Of a stretch of 9,914 nucleotides of DNA, positions 7,454-9,914 are shown one piece after another. The position numbers were made by a program, and so were the translations under genes. Under the pieces are notes generated by a model, which saw nothing but the letters and a program-made list of their open reading frames with translations, was not told the origin of the DNA and did not search any database. The stretch's first letter is position 1, and each line of letters starts with the position of its first letter. Source of the DNA: Candidatus Gastranaerophilales bacterium (GTDB taxonomy: Bacteria; Cyanobacteriota; Vampirovibrionia; Gastranaerophilales; Gastranaerophilaceae); contig CANQZO010000059.1 in NCBI GenBank assembly GCA_947628355.1, forward strand, positions 1 to 9,914. The letters are read 5' to 3'.

Positions 7454-9106
7454 TTAATTTTTTAATAAATTTTTTGCAAAAGCTGTCGACTCATCGTTTA
7501 TTTCACCTGCAGCAAGCATTGCTATTGCTTTTACTCTGTTTTCTCCGCTGAGTTTATATACATTAACCTTTGTTTTATCCGTCTGTTCTTTTGTTACATA
7601 GAAATGAACATCCGATTTTGCAGCGATTATCGGCTGGTGTGTAATTACTATGATTTGATGGGATTTGGATAATTCCTGTAATTCATCCGCCACGGATTGC
7701 GAGGCTTTACCTGAAATTCCCGTATCAATTTCATCAAATATTACCGTATTTGTTTTATCAGCTTGAGCAAAAATTGATTTTAATGCCAGCATTACTCTTG
7801 AAATTTCACCGCCTGAAGCAGTTTTGGCAAGCGGTTTTAAGTCCTCGGATACATTTGTTGATATCATAAATTCTACTCTGTCAATGCCGTTTTCGCTCAT
7901 CGGAGCAGTTGTTACATCAATTTTAAATCTGGATTTTGCCAGTTCTAAATGCTCAAGTTTCTTCTCAACCGCTTCAGACAATACTTTAGCGAGTTCAATT
8001 CTTGCTTCGCTTATTATTTTTGATAAATCATCGAGTTCTGATTTTAATATTTTTATTTCCTTTTCCGCAGATATGATTTCATCCTGCGATACTTCTATTG
8101 AATTTAACTCTTTTGATAATTTTTCATAAGTATTTAATACTTCTTCCAGAGTGTTTCCGTATTTTCTTTTAATTTTTTCCAATTGGCTTATACGCTCTGA
8201 AATAAACTCCATACGTTCATTATCATTCTCTTTATTTTCGGAATAGTCAAGCATTTGTCTTGATATTTCTTTCAAAGTTTCATAAACGCCGATAAATTCT
8301 TCTTCCGCTTGATGCACAGACTCATCCATGGAACTTAACTTAGATATATTGTTTTTTACACTGCCCAAGGCATTTATTATACTTTCTCCGTCACCGTTTA
8401 ACGCCCAATAGGATGAATAGGACAACTCTTTTAATTTTTCCGTATTTGCAAGTATATCAAGCTCTTTACTTAATTTTTCATCCTCATTTATATCTTCAAT
8501 TTTTGTATCTTCTATTTCTTTTACTTGAAATTTTAAAAAGTCCTCTTGCTGACGTTTATTTTCAACTTCTTTTGTCATTTCCTCCAAATGCTTCAACAAA
8601 GCAGTATATTTCAGATATTTTTCCCTATGATTTTCCACGTTATCTCTATGCGGTTTTAATGCAAAGTCATCAAGCAAAATTATATGATTTTTCTGCTGTA
8701 AATAATTATAGCTTTGGTGCTGAGTGTGAATATCCAATATTTCCTCACGCAATTCCTTAACAAAATCCTGCGTGACCAAAACCCCGTTAATTCTTGAACG
8801 CACGCTTGAGGTGGTTATTTCCTTTGATAATATTATTTCGTTACCTAAAGTTTCTATTCCGTTTTTTTCCAAAAGCGAAAAATCAAACGTATTTTTTAAT
8901 TCAATTGTTAACTCAATATAAGCACTTTGAGCACCGGATTTTATAACTTCTTTTGAAGTCTTTGCCCCAAGTGCATTATCTATTGCACCTATTATAATGC
9001 TTTTCCCTGCACCCGTTTCTCCCGTAAAAACATTAAACCCTTTATCAAATTCAAGTGTTATATCATCAATTAATATATAATTTTTTACGGTAACGGATTT
9101 TATCAT
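7454..9106 (-). CDS. recN: DNA repair protein RecN
   Basis: RecN is an SMC-like cytoplasmic ATPase that acts at double-strand breaks and promotes end tethering and recombinational repair with RecA. The 550 residues match the usual length (about 550-560). The N-terminal Walker A is GETGAGKS at 29-36. A LDIHTQHQSYNYL segment typical of the family follows near residue 130. The middle (about 155-390) is rich in Glu, Lys and Leu heptad-like stretches, fitting the coiled-coil arm. Near the C terminus are the ABC signature (SGGE at 431-434), Walker B VIFDEIDTG (455-463, with D458 and E459) and the switch-like VITHQP (487-492). All key residues are present. The ATG at 9106 is preceded by AAAGGA and lies one base after the NAD kinase stop, so it is likely co-transcribed and coupled. 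I saw no SOS-type operator in the visible part; the operon promoter is off the right edge. The stop is TAA. Confidence 0.97.
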   Translation of the reverse strand: MIKSVTVKNYILIDDITLEFDKGFNVFTGETGAGKSIIIGAIDNALGAKTSKEVIKSGAQSAYIELTIELKNTFDFSLLEKNGIETLGNEIILSKEITTSSVRSRINGVLVTQDFVKELREEILDIHTQHQSYNYLQQKNHIILLDDFALKPHRDNVENHREKYLKYTALLKHLEEMTKEVENKRQQEDFLKFQVKEIEDTKIEDINEDEKLSKELDILANTEKLKELSYSSYWALNGDGESIINALGSVKNNISKLSSMDESVHQAEEEFIGVYETLKEISRQMLDYSENKENDNERMEFISERISQLEKIKRKYGNTLEEVLNTYEKLSKELNSIEVSQDEIISAEKEIKILKSELDDLSKIISEARIELAKVLSEAVEKKLEHLELAKSRFKIDVTTAPMSENGIDRVEFMISTNVSEDLKPLAKTASGGEISRVMLALKSIFAQADKTNTVIFDEIDTGISGKASQSVADELQELSKSHQIIVITHQPIIAAKSDVHFYVTKEQTDKTKVNVYKLSGENRVKAIAMLAAGEINDESTAFAKNLLKN

Positions 9107-9107
9107 T

Positions 9108-9914
9108 TTATCCTTTCCAAGATAAACCCCAATGCAGTTTTTCTTTTAATACGGAATAAAAAGAATTTTTCTCCAAATTTAAAAGGACTAATTTTGCGCG
9201 GTAGTCACTCTTTTTAACTTCTATCTCATCATTAATGCCTAAAGAATAAGTGTCTTGACCGTCTGCGGATATTTTAAGCAGAGGCTTGTTCTGGCTTGAT
9301 GTTACTTTTATTACTTCACTTGAGGGAATAACAATAGGTCTTGCATTCATTGTATGAGGACATATAGGGACTACAACAACCGCATCCAGTATCGGAGCTA
9401 GTATCGGACCGCCTGCCGATAGCGTATAAGCGGTTGAACCCGTCGGGGTAGAAATTATTATTCCGTCTGCAAGATAATCACATACTATATTATCGTTTAT
9501 ATGAACATATAATCTTGATGTTCTTGAAAATCCGTCGCCCTTTATAACTATATCGTTTAAGGCATTCATTTTTCCGTCAAGCGAGGTAAGCATTATTCTG
9601 TCTTCTACTTTAAAACAGCCTTTCAAAAGAAAATCAACCGCTTCTTTTATCTGCGTTGACTTTGCCTGAGACAAAAACCCCAGCCTGCCTAAATTTATAC
9701 CCAATATCGGCACTTCATATTTTGAATAGTATCTTGCCGTCTTTAATATTGTCCCGTCACCGCCCAATACAAATGCAAATGTTATGTTCTCATTAAATTT
9801 ATCTGTAGTTAATATTTGCGCGTTTACCTGATTATCGGCTAATATTTCTTTTAACTGTTCTGCAGTATACTGTGCTTTTTGATTATCCTTATTATAAAAT
9901 ATCCCTGCCTGTGT
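9108..9914 (-). CDS. nadK: NAD kinase (5' end beyond the right edge)
   Basis: NAD kinase phosphorylates NAD at the 2'-hydroxyl of the adenosine ribose, using ATP or polyphosphate, to give NADP; it is a cytoplasmic, usually homotetrameric enzyme. 268 residues are visible, with the frame open to the edge. The family usually has about 270-300 residues, so probably only a few to some tens of residues are missing. The visible start (AGIFYNKDN) already looks like the first strand of the fold. Numbering from the visible end, GGDGT with the catalytic Asp is at 51-55, INLGRLGFL at 73-81, NDIVIKG at 120-126, TPTGSTAY at 156-163, SAGGPI at 166-171 and PICPHTMNARP at 183-193. The GGC GGT codons of the first motif are preceded by a TTG that encodes an internal Leu here and is not a start. 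The TAA stop is one base before the recN ATG. Confidence 0.96.
   Translation of the reverse strand, partial: TQAGIFYNKDNQKAQYTAEQLKEILADNQVNAQILTTDKFNENITFAFVLGGDGTILKTARYYSKYEVPILGINLGRLGFLSQAKSTQIKEAVDFLLKGCFKVEDRIMLTSLDGKMNALNDIVIKGDGFSRTSRLYVHINDNIVCDYLADGIIISTPTGSTAYTLSAGGPILAPILDAVVVVPICPHTMNARPIVIPSSEVIKVTSSQNKPLLKISADGQDTYSLGINDEIEVKKSDYRAKLVLLNLEKNSFYSVLKEKLHWGLSWKG
9111..9116 (-). promoter_or_regulatory. recN ribosome binding site inside the NAD kinase end
   Basis: AAAGGA on the minus strand (9116-9111) lies within the last codons of the NAD kinase gene (Lys-Gly) and 4 nt before the recN ATG. Together with the TAA, one base, ATG arrangement it indicates coupled translation of the two genes. 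Confidence 0.7.

Noticed and set aside
3591..8760. Further open frames of 60-127 codons opposite or inside the giant gene and recN
   Set aside because: They overlap well-supported coding sequence, have no recognisable domain and no good ribosome binding sites.

Overview
The window is AT-rich (about 30% GC by eye) and gene-dense, and every gene I can support lies on the minus strand, so it reads right to left: NAD kinase (5' end beyond the right edge), recN, a 1400-residue HD-domain solenoid protein, and a second giant paralogue that runs off the left edge. It is bacterial: standard stop codons, TGG for Trp, purine-rich ribosome binding sites, and the housekeeping NAD kinase and RecN. The low GC, and very large proteins that share a short N-terminal motif and have HD and solenoid regions, remind me of host-associated uncultured bacteria such as Gastranaerophilales (Vampirovibrionia). 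That is recollection only, and other AT-rich lineages are possible.

Right part (7454-9914): the NAD kinase stop and the recN ATG are separated by one base, so these two genes are translationally coupled. Both look intact and typical. NAD kinase makes NADP; RecN is an SMC-like ATPase of double-strand break repair.

Middle (3202-7404): a large protein that starts at TTG. In order it has a short N-terminal motif, a degenerate alpha-solenoid with a period of about 31 residues, a conserved middle region, an HD metal-dependent phosphohydrolase-type domain resembling the HD part of CCA-adding enzymes, and a C-terminal domain I cannot name. No signal peptide or membrane segment is evident.

Left part (1-3116): a paralogue with the same N-terminal motif and the same middle region. 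Its solenoid has been replaced or re-amplified into 18 nearly identical 35-residue units (105 bp each), with a degenerate 19th unit. The window ends just where its HD domain should begin. The two giant genes also share leader sequence, so they look like a tandem duplication that included the ribosome binding region.

Gaps are only 1, 49 and 85 bp, with no convincing terminator, so one transcript could cover all four genes. The giant pair is the part of the window that looks undescribed: an HD enzyme carried on a solenoid that exists side by side in an old, diverged form and in a recently amplified form with an added acidic DDDG loop. Its substrate and binding partner cannot be read from the sequence.
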